This document shows positions 11,241 to 22,322 of a stretch of DNA of 64,000 nt, piece by piece. Every line of letters begins with the position of its first letter. Within the stretch, counting starts at the first letter, position 1. The DNA lies in contig CM053326.1 of the NCBI GenBank assembly GCA_028583605.1, positions 3,392,635-3,456,634 of the forward strand, written 5' to 3'. The DNA is from Dastarcus helophoroides. Taxonomy: Eukaryota > Arthropoda > Insecta > Coleoptera > Bothrideridae. The position numbers were made by a program, and so were the translations under genes. A model generated the notes under the pieces. It made no database searches, was not told the DNA's origin, and was given only the letters and a program-made list of their open reading frames with translations.

Positions 11241-11828
11241 AAAGTACTTCCTTTCTCTCACATCTCTACACAAACATCTTTACCTTAAAACTGGGATAAC
11301 ACCTTTATTAGTGGCCTCCAACCTCCCCTTACAGCCACCCCTGACTGCCACAGCAATTCTCATCTCAGTATCTTTATTTTACTGTTTTTCATCAACCCTT
11401 ACACTATCTGATAATTACAAGCTTAGACATATCAAAAACTTACCAACAATACTTCTTAATGAGGTCACTGTCCAAAAGGACCACACCCCTTGTCTACACA
11501 CATGCACTTCTAATACTTACGCATTAATTCTTTCTTTCTTTGTTCTCTAGGGACTTTTTATTTTCTCTTCATTTATTTGCTCCGGGTATTCCTCTACCTT
11601 AGAAGCAGACTTTCTCTATGCTCCACCTGCAGTGTTGCCAACAGAAGATTATTCAAATTCAAATAATCGGAACATTCATGGGATTCGCGACTGCAAGGGT
11701 ATTTAATAATAGGCATCCAGATAAGCATTTGAGTCACAAATAGTTTATAGAGCTTGTACAAATATTCACAGACACGGAAGCGGTAATAAATAAGCCCTGA
11801 TAACAGAATGACTCCACTTGAGGTAATA

Positions 11829-12291
11829 GGTCACATTCGTGCCAATCCAACTAACTCTGCACCAGACTGCTGAAGCTACTGGGCTTTCCTATTCATCAGT
11901 TCATAAAGTGAAAAAAAATTATAAGTTTCATCCTTATAAAATGAAAATTGTTCAAGTTCTTGGTGAAGATGATTACGAGAGATAGTATGTCGAGTTTAGT
12001 CACTGCAAACCCAAACTTTGTAAAAAATATCTGCTTCAATGATGAATGCAGCTTTACTTTACATGGTTCTGTTAATAAACACAAGGTGCGTTACTGGAGC
12101 GATGAGAACCCCCACTTTGTCAGAGAAAGACATACTCAAGGTCCCCAGAAACTGAATGTTTGGGCAGGGATTCTTGGAGATGCTGTCATTGGATCCATAT
12201 TTATAAATGAAACACTAACTGGTGATATTTACTTGAATCTGTTAGAAAACATCATGGATTCTTTAATAACCGTGGAATTTTTTTTTAAGGT
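11829..12291 (+). pseudogene. Tc1/IS630-like transposase, first part
   Basis: DDE transposase of the Tc1/mariner-IS630 superfamily, which would cut and rejoin transposon ends. The sequence first shows the end of the DNA-binding region (GLSYSSVHKVKKNYKFHPYKM-like, 11850-11943), then the start of the catalytic domain with FNDECSFTLHG (first catalytic Asp near 12036), RYWSDENPHF and KLNVWAGILGD. A frame change and a stop lie near 11960-11985. The reading frame stops at 12291 where a minus-strand CR1-type copy is inserted. The gene resumes at 12784 and again at 13097. Confidence 0.75.
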
Positions 12292-12783
12292 TTAATTCAC
12301 TTGCAAAGGGTAACCCCATTATGCTTTTAAAGCACTGCGAGTAGCATGCAGAAACAAGGATTGATGGCGATGAACCACCTCCTTAAACAAGGATAGGTTG
12401 TAATTTTTGGGGAACATTTCTTTCGGTAACAAGTTCCATAACTTGGAAGTTCTATAGAAAAAAGAGTCTCCGTAGACAGAAATCCTTACTGTGTCAAGCT
12501 GGACCGCACAGGAATTTGCTGTCTCCTACTGTCTAGTACGCCGCCTCAAGAATCTTGCCCTTGGGGGGATCAATCCTATTATTTCCTGCGAGCATCTTTC
12601 ATGATAGTACATGTAGAAAAGAGACAAGTCACCAACCATATGCCTGTGCTTTAGTGTTTCGAGAGAATCGGTCAGACTCTCGTCATTAATTAGGTGAATC
12701 GCTTTTCTTTGAATTGAATCCAAGAGAGCTAAAGTGAACTCCATACATGAGAACAGTATTCTAAATAGAGAATGAGCAAGATT
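12292..12783 (-). pseudogene. CR1-type non-LTR retrotransposon 3' fragment, copy 1
   Basis: 5'-truncated copy of the commonest LINE in the window (others at 13890, 18253/20770, 46845/48855 and 59038). The minus strand encodes the C-terminal tail of the reverse transcriptase polyprotein with MVGDLSLFYMYYHERC and LIGLIPPRARFLRR-type blocks, then a 3' UTR ending CTTTGCAAGTGAATTAAAC and an A-rich tail. It splits a Tc1-like transposase. Confidence 0.8.
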
Positions 12784-12952
12784 TAGATTTAGAAGAAAAT
12801 CAAATATTGAATGAAAATAAGTTCTTTTTACAACCAGATGGAGCTTCACCACATTAAGCTTTAAATGTTCATAATTGGCTTAACAACCGATTGCCTAACC
12901 TGGTGCCGGATTGGCGGACCTGGTGCAATTGAATGATGACTAGCATGATCAC
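12784..12952 (+). pseudogene. Tc1/IS630-like transposase, middle part
   Basis: Resumes the gene broken at 12291. It encodes NENKFFLQPDGASPH, in which the D of QPDGASPH is the second catalytic Asp, then NVHNWLNNRLPN. There is one in-frame stop after the DGASPH motif. A short repeat A copy follows at 12953. Confidence 0.7.
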
Positions 12953-13096
12953 CAGAGTATCTCCCTGAAGATGTTAGCTTGGCTGTCAAAAGGCATTAGA
13001 GCAACCTTTGCTTTGTTTTTAATCTTTCTTGGTTACAGGGGACAAGTTTTGTATTTCAATTTTTGAAGATAACCAAGGACCAGTCCGTTCCACCAA
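12953..13096 (+). repeat. Short repeat A, copy inside the Tc1-like gene
   Basis: CCCTGAAGATGTTAGCTTGG through GGGGACAAGTTTTGTATTTC to GATAACCAAGGACCAGTCCG. The hammerhead-like GAAAC has decayed to CAAAA in this copy. Confidence 0.8.
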
Positions 13097-13190
13097 GATC
13101 ACCAAACTTGACAAGTGTAGGACTTTTTTCTAGGACCATTTGAAATCAGTGATATACAAAACACAACTGGCTAATTTTGGACGACAACGA
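13097..13190 (+). pseudogene. Tc1/IS630-like transposase, last recognisable part
   Basis: Right after the repeat the frame reads PRSPNLTS, the place of the RSPDLTP motif near the third catalytic residue. The Asp is changed to Asn, and the following block is degenerate. This closes the three-part broken gene. Confidence 0.55.
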
Positions 13191-13419
13191 ATTGTTAATA
13201 GATGCAGGCGATAAACATTTCAAAAAGTGAAGAATTTGAAACCTGGATCTACTACTATACTACCTGGAACAAAACGGTGCTCTCTTCGAGCATCTTTTGT
13301 GAAGTTCAACTATTTTAAATGATAGGATTTGTATTTTTGAAGACACTGATTTTTTTTCATCATTTATGGTGTGTTTCTTTACTTATTAATTGACATTCAA
13401 CTGCTTATTTAAATATAAT

Positions 13420-13560
13420 AACGAAGGCTTCCACGGCCAGAGTCAGTACAGGATATACTTCTTCCGGGATTGGACCGTGTCAAAGAACTACTAAAAGTGT
13501 TCGACGTTTCGCCCACCATCGTAGGGGGCTTCTTCAGGAACAAAGGAAAAAAATAGATGA
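13420..13560 (-). repeat. Short repeat B (hammerhead-like core)
   Basis: Begins AACGAAGGCTTCCACGGCC and includes GACGTTTCGCCCACC and GGGGGCTTCTTCAGGAAC. On the minus strand 13541-13499 reads GTTC, CTGAAGA, a GCCC/GGGC stem, GAAAC, GTC, GAAC: both core strands of a hammerhead ribozyme, with a GTTC/GAAC stem I. The related palindrome at 5278 carries only the distal part. Confidence 0.75.
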
Positions 13561-13599
13561 AAAGAGGAATATGAGGGAATATGCAAAAAAGAAAAAGGC

Positions 13600-13770
13600 C
13601 AATTTCAAAACATCAGAGCACGGTAATTCAGTATGTCCACCATACCAGAGGCGAAACTTTTCTGAATTTAAAATTGGTACAAAGGATAAGAAAGTTTAGA
13701 CAGAAGAGCACGGTAACTCAGTATGTCCACCATACCAGAGGCGAAACTCTTCTGACAGGAAAGAGGGAAA
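13600..13770. repeat. Tandem duplication of an approximately 50-bp block
   Basis: AGAGCACGGTAATTCAGTAT, then CCACCATACCAGAGGCGAAAC, occurs at about 13612-13664 and again at about 13708-13760 with two or three differences. It lies directly downstream of repeat B and may belong to it. Confidence 0.75.
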
Positions 13771-13889
13771 GGGAAACTTTACATACCACGCGTCTGTGCG
13801 ATCACTTCCGAAGATTTCCGATGGTTGGTTTCCAGATGGAGGGAAGCATGTAACCTTCGTCTCTGTTGATGTTATTGGGGAATTTTTGG

Positions 13890-14905
13890 ATTTCGATCTC
13901 GCATCTCATCCGAGACATTTGCGATTAACGTAAGGGTGCCTCAGGGGTCTCTTCTGTCTCCTACTCTGTTTCTGTTACACATAAACGATCTCTTAGCTTC
14001 AACTTCCAATCCTATGTACAGCTACACAAATGATAGTAGCCTGGTGTCAACTTTTTTCTCCGACTAACCATTATCCGTCGCCGCTTCCCATGGAAATAGC
14101 AGATACATATGAATTATCGGCATCTCGAAATCATTCTGGAATGGGGTAAGAAAATTCTGGTCCACTTCAACGCTTTAAAAACTCAGGCCGCGGTTTGCTT
14201 TGAGAAACATCAAGGGATAATGCGACAAACATACTAATGGTCAGTAAAATCCTCCCGATGGGATCTAATCTAACTATCCTAGGAGTAAATGCGAGCACCA
14301 ACTTCTCTTGGGACGATCATGTGCGCACCATTGCCAAGTCTGCCTCTCAGTAGCCCAGCTTTCTTTTTAAAGCTAAAAAGTACTTCACATCTCATCAGTT
14401 ACTCAGACTATACAAAGCTCAACTTAGGCCAACCCTAGAATTCTGTTCTAATGTTTGAAGTTTAGCCCCAAAGTACACTTTAGCTCTTTTGGATTTAATC
14501 TAACGAAGAGCGATTCGCCTAACTGATGACGAGAGTTTGACCGATTCTCTTGAAACACTAGAGCACAGGCAGATGGTTGGTGACTTATCTCTTTTCTAGA
14601 AGTGGGAAATGCTCGCAGGAACTAATAGGATTGATCCCCCTAAGGATAAAATTTTTGAGGCATACAAGACAGATGGAGACAGCATATTCCTGTGCGGTCC
14701 AGCTTGACACTTGACACAGTGAGGACTTCTGTCTATCGAGACTTTTTTCTATAGAATTTTCAACTATCGAACTCGTTACCAAATGCAATTTTGCCCAAAA
14801 ATTACAACCTATCCTTGTTTAAGAAGGTGGTTTATCGCCATCTATCATCAGCAGTGCTTTGAAAGCATAATGGGGCAGCCCTTTGCGAGTGGATTAAACT
14901 AAAAA
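13890..14905 (+). pseudogene. CR1-type non-LTR retrotransposon fragment, copy 2
   Basis: Plus-strand copy covering the reverse transcriptase from the VPQGSLLSPTL region through the C-terminal tail to the 3' end (GATTAAACTAAAAAAAAA at 14892). The catalytic box is degenerate (YTND where YADD is expected near 14025). Several stops and frame changes are present; it is dead. Its 3' end directly abuts the inverted repeat arm at 14911. Confidence 0.8.
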
Positions 14906-14910
14906 AAAAT

Positions 14911-15000
14911 TAGTGTCCCCCTTACGATCAAAATTAACCAGTTTTGGCATTCTGCACATAAGGTTTTTGATTGCTAGATATTTAGGGTGGTTGCCATTTA
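14911..15000. repeat. Right arm of the long inverted repeat (mate at 10351-10455)
   Basis: Contains GTGTCCCCCTTACGATC, AACCAGTTTTGGCATTC and CACATAAGGTTTTTG, the inverted counterpart of the left arm. It supports a single old Tc1-like element spanning about 10.35-15.0 kb before later insertions. Confidence 0.5.
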
Positions 15001-16048
15001 ACAAATCACGCTGTAAATTTATAAATAACTTTGGTTCTTATTAAACAAAATCCATAAAATTATTTGGTAAGAACTATTGATAATATCGATAGTTAAGTAA
15101 GAAATATATCCATACTATTGATAATAGTAACTATCAAAGTTTACTAAACACTACTGATAGCTATGGACTGCACATTATTGTTTTTTGCTTGGCGTTAAAC
15201 AAAAGTATGAATATAATTTAAATTTTAGATTAAAGTTGACGTTTTATGAAAAAAAAGTAAAATGTAATGTTTTCTTATGGATGGAGTTTAATGGCCCAAG
15301 GGAAGATACAGGGGCCCTAGAGACTATAAAGGGCATTTTGGGTTACATTTTTAGGGCAGATATGATTAATTTTCAAGATGACGGTAGGGTATATCGTTTC
15401 TAGGAGAACATCTTTGGGGCAATTTTCGTCGAAATTGGTTTAGCAGTTACTCCGTGAAATAATGACACGCCGAAAAACTTTTGTGTAATTAAATTGGAAA
15501 TGAAATGTTGTTACTTTATTGCACTTGAATCCATTTGTTGTAAGTTACGAATGTAAGAATTTGTGGAGATTTTAACAAATATCCATTTTATTGATTTTTT
15601 TATGTCAGATGTTCAAATAAAGTCATTCTGTTGTCAGGTTATTTACGTATGTCCTAAATAGGTTATCAGCGATTGATAAATGCAAACTTTTATTATAGTA
15701 GAACTACTGTCTTAACAAAGCTACTAAAGGAAAATCTCAGTGATTTTATATAATAGAATTCCTAGATACCTTAAAGCGACTCACCATTTTACGAATTTAT
15801 GTACCTCATTAATTGAAATCATATTTCGTCAGAGAAAATAATTGTCTAAAAGATTTTCTTTTTTTCATAAATTTTTTACCTCTGCATAAATAAGGCGTCA
15901 AAGTAATACTTGACAGATCATCAGAAAAAATAAGTAATTGTATGCCTTATTTGGTACATTTTTGTCTAACAAAGCACACAGTAGACTTGATCACCTTATA
16001 TTGTTGCTTAAACATCTCACCATCAGCAATATTTTATAGCTAATTATG
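15001..16048. other. AT-rich DNA, no gene recognised
   Basis: Contains repeated ACTATTGATAAT/ACTATCAAAG words at 15065-15165 that can fold locally. A short open frame near 15185-15403 does not start with ATG and has no recognisable content. Confidence 0.45.
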
Positions 16049-16050
16049 TA

Positions 16051-16219
16051 CAGTGAAGTCCGGTTATAATGACTGTAAAGGGTAATGGAAAACTGATCAT
16101 AATAAGCGAATTACGAAAGTACACTGAACTTCATATTTAAATTCAAATGTTTTACTGCGTTTACGTCATTCAAAACGATTGGTAACCATAAGCGGAGTCG
16201 TAATAAGCGAATTTCACTG
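16051..16219. mobile_element. MITE with pogo-like ends, TA duplication
   Basis: A 169-bp unit beginning CAGTGAAGTCCGGTTATAAT and ending TCGTAATAAGCGAATTTCACTG. The ends are imperfect inverted repeats (about 24 bp) and are flanked by TA at 16049-16050 and 16220-16221. CAGTGAA ends and a TA target fit Tc1/mariner-pogo type elements. It has no coding capacity. Confidence 0.6.
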
Positions 16220-16221
16220 TA

Positions 16222-17479
16222 ACGGGTTTATTAGGCGATTTATAATAATCGTGGACGTTGCCAGGCAACGAGGGGTTAGCCGAGTCGTCTGGCCACGTCC
16301 GAGATTGTTTAAATCGTTAATAATCGAGTTGCATTCCATTCAAAGCTTTATCGTTTCAGTGACAACAATGACATTAAAAAAATCAACAAACTTTTAATAT
16401 AAAATTTGTATTTAGGGTATTATGATAGGTAACTAACGTATTATAATTGTAACTAACGTATTATGTGCTACTAACAATAAGTTATTATGAAGCTGCTAAA
16501 TATTATGAGGTTAATAATTATCAATAAAGATTTAATTTTAAGGACACTTAATTTTCAATGATACGATAAATATTATAAATGAATTACAACTAAAGTCACA
16601 TAATATTTCCTTTCTGGCATTAATATTGTTGCATTACAAATTTTATTTAAAATCCAAATATTATCGACAATATTATCACCAAAGGCCAAAACTTGTTGGC
16701 GCAATTATTTTTCATTTAATAATAAAAGCAATTTCGGGCATTGACTGTTTGCTTTAGACTTTGTTAATATTTGTAATTCAATATTGTCGACGTGCCCTTT
16801 AGGCATTATATTTATTCAATATACTGTAAATACATTACAGAGATGCTTATTAACATTCTAGATGAAAGATAAAGCGAAACGAGTTCACTTTTCATATTTA
16901 AATGTGCCAAATACATTTATATCTCGGAAACATATTTTCTCTCTTTCACGTTATAGGTGAAACATTCTAAAAAACTGCGAACCCCGGATAAGATGAAGGA
17001 AAAAATATCGCTAATGCCACTTCTAAACCTTTAACACCATCACAAGCGCTTCAAAATCCTTTCTAAAGGGACGTTTCTGAAATATTCCTTTTACTGCTTT
17101 CTACTTATTACGCATTATAAGTTAACAAGATACATAAGAGAACTGGTAAGGGAAAGGAAAATTTTATAAACGGATTTAGCGTTCGTAAACTAACAAAACG
17201 TATTTACTTTGAGAAAACTTGAGGTAAATGACCACTTTGCTAAAATAGAATTCGATTTTAGGTTAGCATATGTAAACTTTGTCGAAGGTGAAATAATTAA
17301 CTTTAATGAATATTAACTAGGGCCGAAGTAGACGTCCTTTGGTTTCTTTAAAATAAGGAAAGCATTTCCCGCCAAATTTATGGGTATATCTCATTTTAGT
17401 GTGTTCTGTGCTATGCTTACAATATAAACTGTACTAAGTTAGATATATTAACTTGAATGATCTATTAACTTGAATAGAG
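16222..17479. other. AT-rich DNA, nothing recognised
   Basis: No gene, no clear repeat structure. Confidence 0.45.
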
Positions 17480-17779
17480 TGTAACGAATTAATGGGATAT
17501 AAATCGTGATGTATATGAATACCTTTAATCGAAGTTATGAGAACGAAAGTACGAGAAGCGAAGTGGGTGACTCATACAAGCAGGTGGCTAATCTAGTCTA
17601 CTAGAGGCTTCTTGAATGGAAACTTCTAGAAATAGATGTGGATTATAAATACGCACACCTCCATCCTGATTCATTTAGTTCAAGAAATCAGTCCAGTGTC
17701 TTCATTCAGTATTTAATTAATATTATTCGTTATTGTACGTTCTGTGTTTTATTAATAGTTTTCCAACAAACATATAACA
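17480..17779 (+). mobile_element. Solo-LTR-like unit with TATA box
   Basis: A 300-bp unit that starts TGTAACGAATTAATG and ends ACATATAACA, the TG...CA ends of an LTR. A TATA box (TATAAATA, 17644-17651) is followed about 30 bp later by an initiator-like TTCATTTAGTTC. The opening TGTAACG matches the better-supported solo LTR at 38518. No target-site duplication is visible (AGAG versus CTAT), so this is tentative. Confidence 0.45.
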
Positions 17780-18252
17780 CTATGTAAAGCTTCTAGAGCT
17801 TGTAGAGCACTTTAACTTGTTATTTGGTGTAGGAAATGAAGAATTGTAATTTAAACTCTATGTTTCTGCTATTTTCTAAAAATTTTGTGTTTCCAGTTGA
17901 CATGTTAGGTACAATCTTAAAAAAGTGTTTTTTTTGAGGTTGTTAAAATGTCAATTTTAAGCTCCGAATTTCTACTGTTTGTCTAATCTTATTACAACAA
18001 TTTCGGATTTATGGTCGAAAATTCGAGTTTAATGTTCTAGATGAAATGGAAAAAGTAACATTTTTGAGAAATATCCTACTCGAAAGGATTCAGCAGGATG
18101 AATATCGCGAAGTGGCCCATAAATGGTAATTTAATGTGCAATTTTTGGTATGTTATTACTTGACATTTCCAACCCTTACTTTGTGGAATTCTTTAATATT
18201 CATAACTAATAAACTTTATTAACGATAAACACGCAACAAAATTTAAAAACAA
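17780..18252. other. AT-rich spacer
   Basis: No gene or repeat recognised. Confidence 0.4.
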
Positions 18253-18581
18253 CGTTCCACTGGCGATCTACTGGCATATGTTACTCATATCTGTACCTCA
18301 GCTATGGAAAAACATGGTGAGGCTAGGATTGTGGCATTGGATATCTCAAAGGCTTTCGATACAGTCTGGTACCGATCCCTTTCCGCCAAATTAACATCTT
18401 ATGGTCTTCCTCCTGGACTCTATCATTTGATATCCAATTTTGTCGCTGACAGATTTCTTCAGGTCGTCGTCCAAGACATTTGCGATTAACGCAGGGGTGC
18501 CTCAGGGGTCTGTTCTGTCTCCTACTCTGTTTCTCTTACACATAAAGGATCTCTTAGCTTCAACTTCCAATCCTATATACA
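18253..18581 (+). pseudogene. CR1-type retrotransposon, copy 3, 5' portion
   Basis: Encodes the reverse transcriptase block EARIVALDISKAFDTVW (first catalytic Asp region) and GVPQGSVLSPTLFLLH in another frame. 5'-truncated near 18253. It is cut at 18581 by an R1-type element and continues at 20756; the 14 bases CAATCCTATATACA occur at both junctions. Confidence 0.85.
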
Positions 18582-20755
18582 CACGTATATATTAACTGAA
18601 GTAAATTTACACTTCATTTTGAGGGTTCCTACACATGCATACCCCTCTAACCTTAACTATTACATAATATTCTTATTTAATTACATTTTATTCCTACTTC
18701 GGTTTGCCGTATGTTCCTAGTCTAGTCTAGTTTCTAACCTACATTTAATCTGCCTAACCTACCCTTCACCTTAACCTAATCTAACCTATTTAATCTAAGG
18801 TTCTTATCTAACGTTCCTCCTCGCGTTGTTTCTTTTTCTTTCCTCTTGCGTTACGTCTAAGGCTGGGTGCTCAATCCCCCAGCTTGTGCCATGTCAAGGT
18901 ACTCGATCCCCTTGACTTCGGATGGTTCCAGGTCAGAACTTGGAGTTCGACGTAGGCTTCCTCCCATATTGTCCTATTCCGCTTTCTCGTAGATTCATTT
19001 CCCAGGTACTCGATCCCCCGGTACTCGAAATCTACTGTTCCTCAAATGAGGACTTGAGTTCGTCAAGCTTTCCAGCGGCTTGGTTCAGAACTTTAAAGAA
19101 ATTTGGGTTCCGAGCCGCTTCATCAATGTCCCCGATACTTCTTGGCCAGAGAACTCCCTTTCTTATCGCTAGCTGCTCTGTTCTGTTCCTCCATTCCTCC
19201 CGATTCCTGCATACGAACATTACATGATCAGCATCCTCGGGCTCTCCGCATTGGCATAATGGTGAGTTCCTTTTCCCCATCCTGTGGAGGTATTCCTGAA
19301 ACCTTCCGTGGCCTGTAAGCAGCTGTACGCATTGCTGCGTAAGCTGCCTTTCTCTTAGACGCCTGTAGCCTTCCACTCTTCTCAGGTAGCCATGAGTCCC
19401 TCTCCCTGTTGTGGCAGAATCCCATCGTTGTTGCCACCTGAAAAAAGAACAACGAGACAGTCTGTTCCTAATAAGCCCAAAGGGCACCTTATCGTATTCA
19501 TATACCACCACCATGTTATTATTATCATTATTGCCTAAACTGCATGCGCCTTTCGCGAGCTCGTCCGCCCTTTCGTTGCCAGTGACTCCCCGGTGTCCCT
19601 TAACCCATTCCAATCGCGTTTTCCTTTGTTCTTGAAGCAGATCTTGCGCTTCCTTAACAAGTTCCGAATTTGGTTTATTTTGCATGGCAGCTATTGCCGT
19701 CTTACTATCACTCCTTATAATGCAACTTTTAAGCGTATGAGCTCGTTCTAGTGCTTTCTTAATAGCTAATACCTCCGCCTGAAACACCGAGCAATTGCCT
19801 CCGAGCCTGTATTGCCCCTTACCTATTTCCTTTCCTTTCCTATAAATAACGTAAGCTGCTCCTGTGCCTGTTTCCTGTTTGGATCCGTCTGTATAAATTT
19901 CGTATTTCGTTGCTATTTCTTGTTTCTTTTGGTCTACTTCCTTTACCGGATGTTTCCTTCTCTTCTTGACCTTTTTCTCTATCTGTTCTGCGTTAATCTC
20001 CAGTCCCGTTTCTTCACGAATTTTTTCCCCTGTCCATTCAAATATTCTTTTTTTGTTTCTTATTTCTTCTAATTTAATATCTATTGGTACCAGCCCTGCT
20101 AATACCAATGCCGCTTCCGTTGACACTGTTCGATAAGCTTTCCCTGCTTTAAGTGCCATTATTCTTTGTACGCTTAATAGCTTCCTTTTTTCTTTGACTC
20201 CCATTTTATCGTACCATAAGTTCGCCCCATATGTTATAATAGGTTCGATTGCTCCTTCGTAGATAGCTGCAATGTTTCTCCCTTTAAGACCCCAGTCTAG
20301 GGCCGCAGCTGCTGTAATTTTCTGTGCTACATTCTTTGCTTTCCCTGTTACGTGTTTTATGTGTTCCTTATAGTTTAATTTCTTATCTAGTATAATTCCT
20401 AAATATTTAAGCGTTTCTTTGCACCTTATTCTGCCACTTCCCATCCTGAAAGTCGGCTCTTGTTGATTTGAACTTTTTCCAAAAAATATAGCTTCCTCCT
20501 TTCGGCCCAGGCTTCTAGCATTATCAGTGCTTCTTCGCCCGCTTGTTTTGTGCCCTTCCATGTGTTATTCCTTATGATAAGTGCCGTATCATCAGCATAT
20601 GCTATGATGCGACACCCATTTGGCAGCTCACATTTAAATATATTGTTATAAAATATTTTCCAAAATAACGGTCCAGACTTCGATCCTTGGGGGCATCCCA
20701 AGTCTGCTGTTTTATTTACTTCAACTCCTTCTTCCTTCATTATCGCTATTCTCTT
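18582..20755 (-). mobile_element. R1/I-type non-LTR retrotransposon, 5'-truncated, with RNase H
   Basis: A 2174-bp insertion flanked by a 14-bp target-site duplication, CAATCCTATATACA at 18568-18581 and 20756-20769. The minus strand encodes the rear half of the reverse transcriptase (CPQGSKSGPLFW, then IIAYADDTALI), a frame change near 20480, then one open frame of about 480 residues ending at 19032. In it are the thumb region, an RNase H domain (YTDGSK, FQAEVLAIKKAL, SDSKTAI, WVKGHRGVTGNERADELAK) and a terminal CQCGEPEDADHVMFVC zinc motif. The 3' UTR is 18582-19031 and has no long poly(A). Apart from the 5' truncation and the shift it is well preserved, so it is younger than the CR1 copy it split. 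Confidence 0.9.
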
Positions 20756-20758
20756 CAA
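19032..20758 (-). pseudogene. R1/I-type pol: reverse transcriptase C-part, RNase H, zinc motif
   Basis: Coding part of the element at 18582-20755. The reverse transcriptase would copy the element RNA at a nicked target; the RNase H domain would remove the RNA strand. All RNase H acidic residues appear present: Asp of YTDGSK, Glu of FQAEVL, Asp of SDSKTA, and the Asp of ERADELAK. The YADD box is intact. The only clear lesion is one frame change near 20480, where KLYF passes into the frame reading GKSSNQQEPTF. The N-terminal fingers and endonuclease are missing because of 5' truncation. Confidence 0.85.
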
Positions 20759-21262
20759 TCCTATATACAGCTACGCAGATGATAGTAACCTTGTGTCATC
20801 TTTTTTCTCCGACAAAACCATTATCTATCGCTGCTTCAGATCGACTAAGGGAACAGCAGATACAGACGATTAATCGGGATCTCGAGATTATTCTGGAATG
20901 GGGTAAGAACAATTTGGTCGACTTCAATGCTTCAAAAACTCAGGCCGCGGTTTTCTCTAAGAAAACATCAATGGATAGTGCAACAAACACACTAATGGAC
21001 GGCAAAATCCTTCCGATGGGATCTAATCTATCTATCCTAGAAGTAAATTTGAGCACTAACTTTTCTTGGGATAATCATGTGCGCGCCATTGCCAAATCCG
21101 CCTCTTAGAAGCTAGGCATTCTTTTTAGAGCTAAAAAGTACTTCACATTTCATCAGCTATTAACACTATACAAAGCTCAAGTTAGGCCAACACTAGCCAA
21201 TACTGTTCTCATCATAATAGGGTAACCCTTTGCGAGTGCATTAAACTAAAAAAAAAAAAAAA
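20756..21262 (+). pseudogene. CR1-type retrotransposon, copy 3, 3' portion
   Basis: Continues copy 3 after the R1-type insertion. It opens with SYADDSNLVSS, so the catalytic YADD is preserved here, then ILEWGKNNLVDFNASKTQAA and KILPMGSNLSILEV. Internally deleted near 21210 and ending in an A-run at 21246-21267. Confidence 0.85.
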
Positions 21263-21267
21263 AAAAT

Positions 21268-22322
21268 GGTATGTTATTAGCTTAAAATATAAATAAAATT
21301 TCTGTGTATTTGGACTTGGTTTGTCAAAATGAGAAAATATGTTAAATTATTTATATATTTTTTATAATAAGTTAAAAGGATTAAATCAACGGTATTTTTT
21401 AGTTTATATTTTGTAGTATATTTATATTTTTTTCATATTTTATCTATGCCAAGAATTGATAGAAAATAATAATTCAATTTTTTAAAATATTTTCATATTA
21501 AAGATGCAATCACTTATTTAGTATAAATATTCATTAAATAAAAATTGGCTCAAAACTTTGCAAAAAAAAATTAAGGTGAAGTAAATACTGTGGCCAAGGT
21601 AACAAAAGCCAGTATCGGCATCTCTAAAACGACAAAATTGATACAGATTTGGTTAAATGAGAAAAAGTTGCCCAATTAAAAGACTATAAAAATGATGCCC
21701 GGAAACATTCCATGCGATTTTTATTTTTAAAGAAAATTGAAAAAAAAGCTAAATTTTTATTTTATTTTTTTTAAGGTTAATAATGATAGAGCAAATCTGA
21801 TGAAAATTTATCAGTTCAGTTTCAAATGAGCTTAAGTAACGAGTCATTAGTTTTTTCATTCGACGTTTCGTCTTCGAGCAAAAATCATCAATTTAACTTT
21901 TTAAATACGCTCCTGACTATTTTATTTTAAATTTTCAAAATGTTATTTTCAAAAATCAAATTTGTGAAAAATCGTAATTTTCGGAATCAGTTAAATTTAA
22001 AGAAAAATAAACTCAATTTACAAAAACATTTCCCTCAGAATTTTTACATTATTTAGAAAATCTTTTGCGCGAAATTTCCATAAAAAATCTAGATTTCTAT
22101 TAAAAATTTGATCCAATTTTGGAAAAATAAACGAATTTTGAGAAAAAAGTCGACATTTGAAAAAAAAGTCCAATTTTAAGTAGAAAATTCCAGAATTGCA
22201 AGACATTGAATTTTGAGGTACAAGTCAATAAGTTCGAGAATAATACGAATTTTGAAAAACAAATTGAGATTTTCGGGAGTCAAATTTAAAAAAAAAGTAA
22301 TATTTTAAAAATGCAGTCGCAA
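21268..22322. other. AT-rich low-complexity DNA
   Basis: No gene. From 21.9 kb the TCGAAA/GTCGACATTT word texture begins and runs into the inverted-duplication arm. Confidence 0.5.

Noticed and set aside
13581..13853. 90-residue frame with two near-identical segments
   Set aside because: It is a tandem duplication of non-coding repeat DNA; no domain and no similarity I recognise.
15185..15403. 72-residue frame
   Set aside because: It starts at TTG, not ATG, in AT-rich DNA, and no homology is evident.
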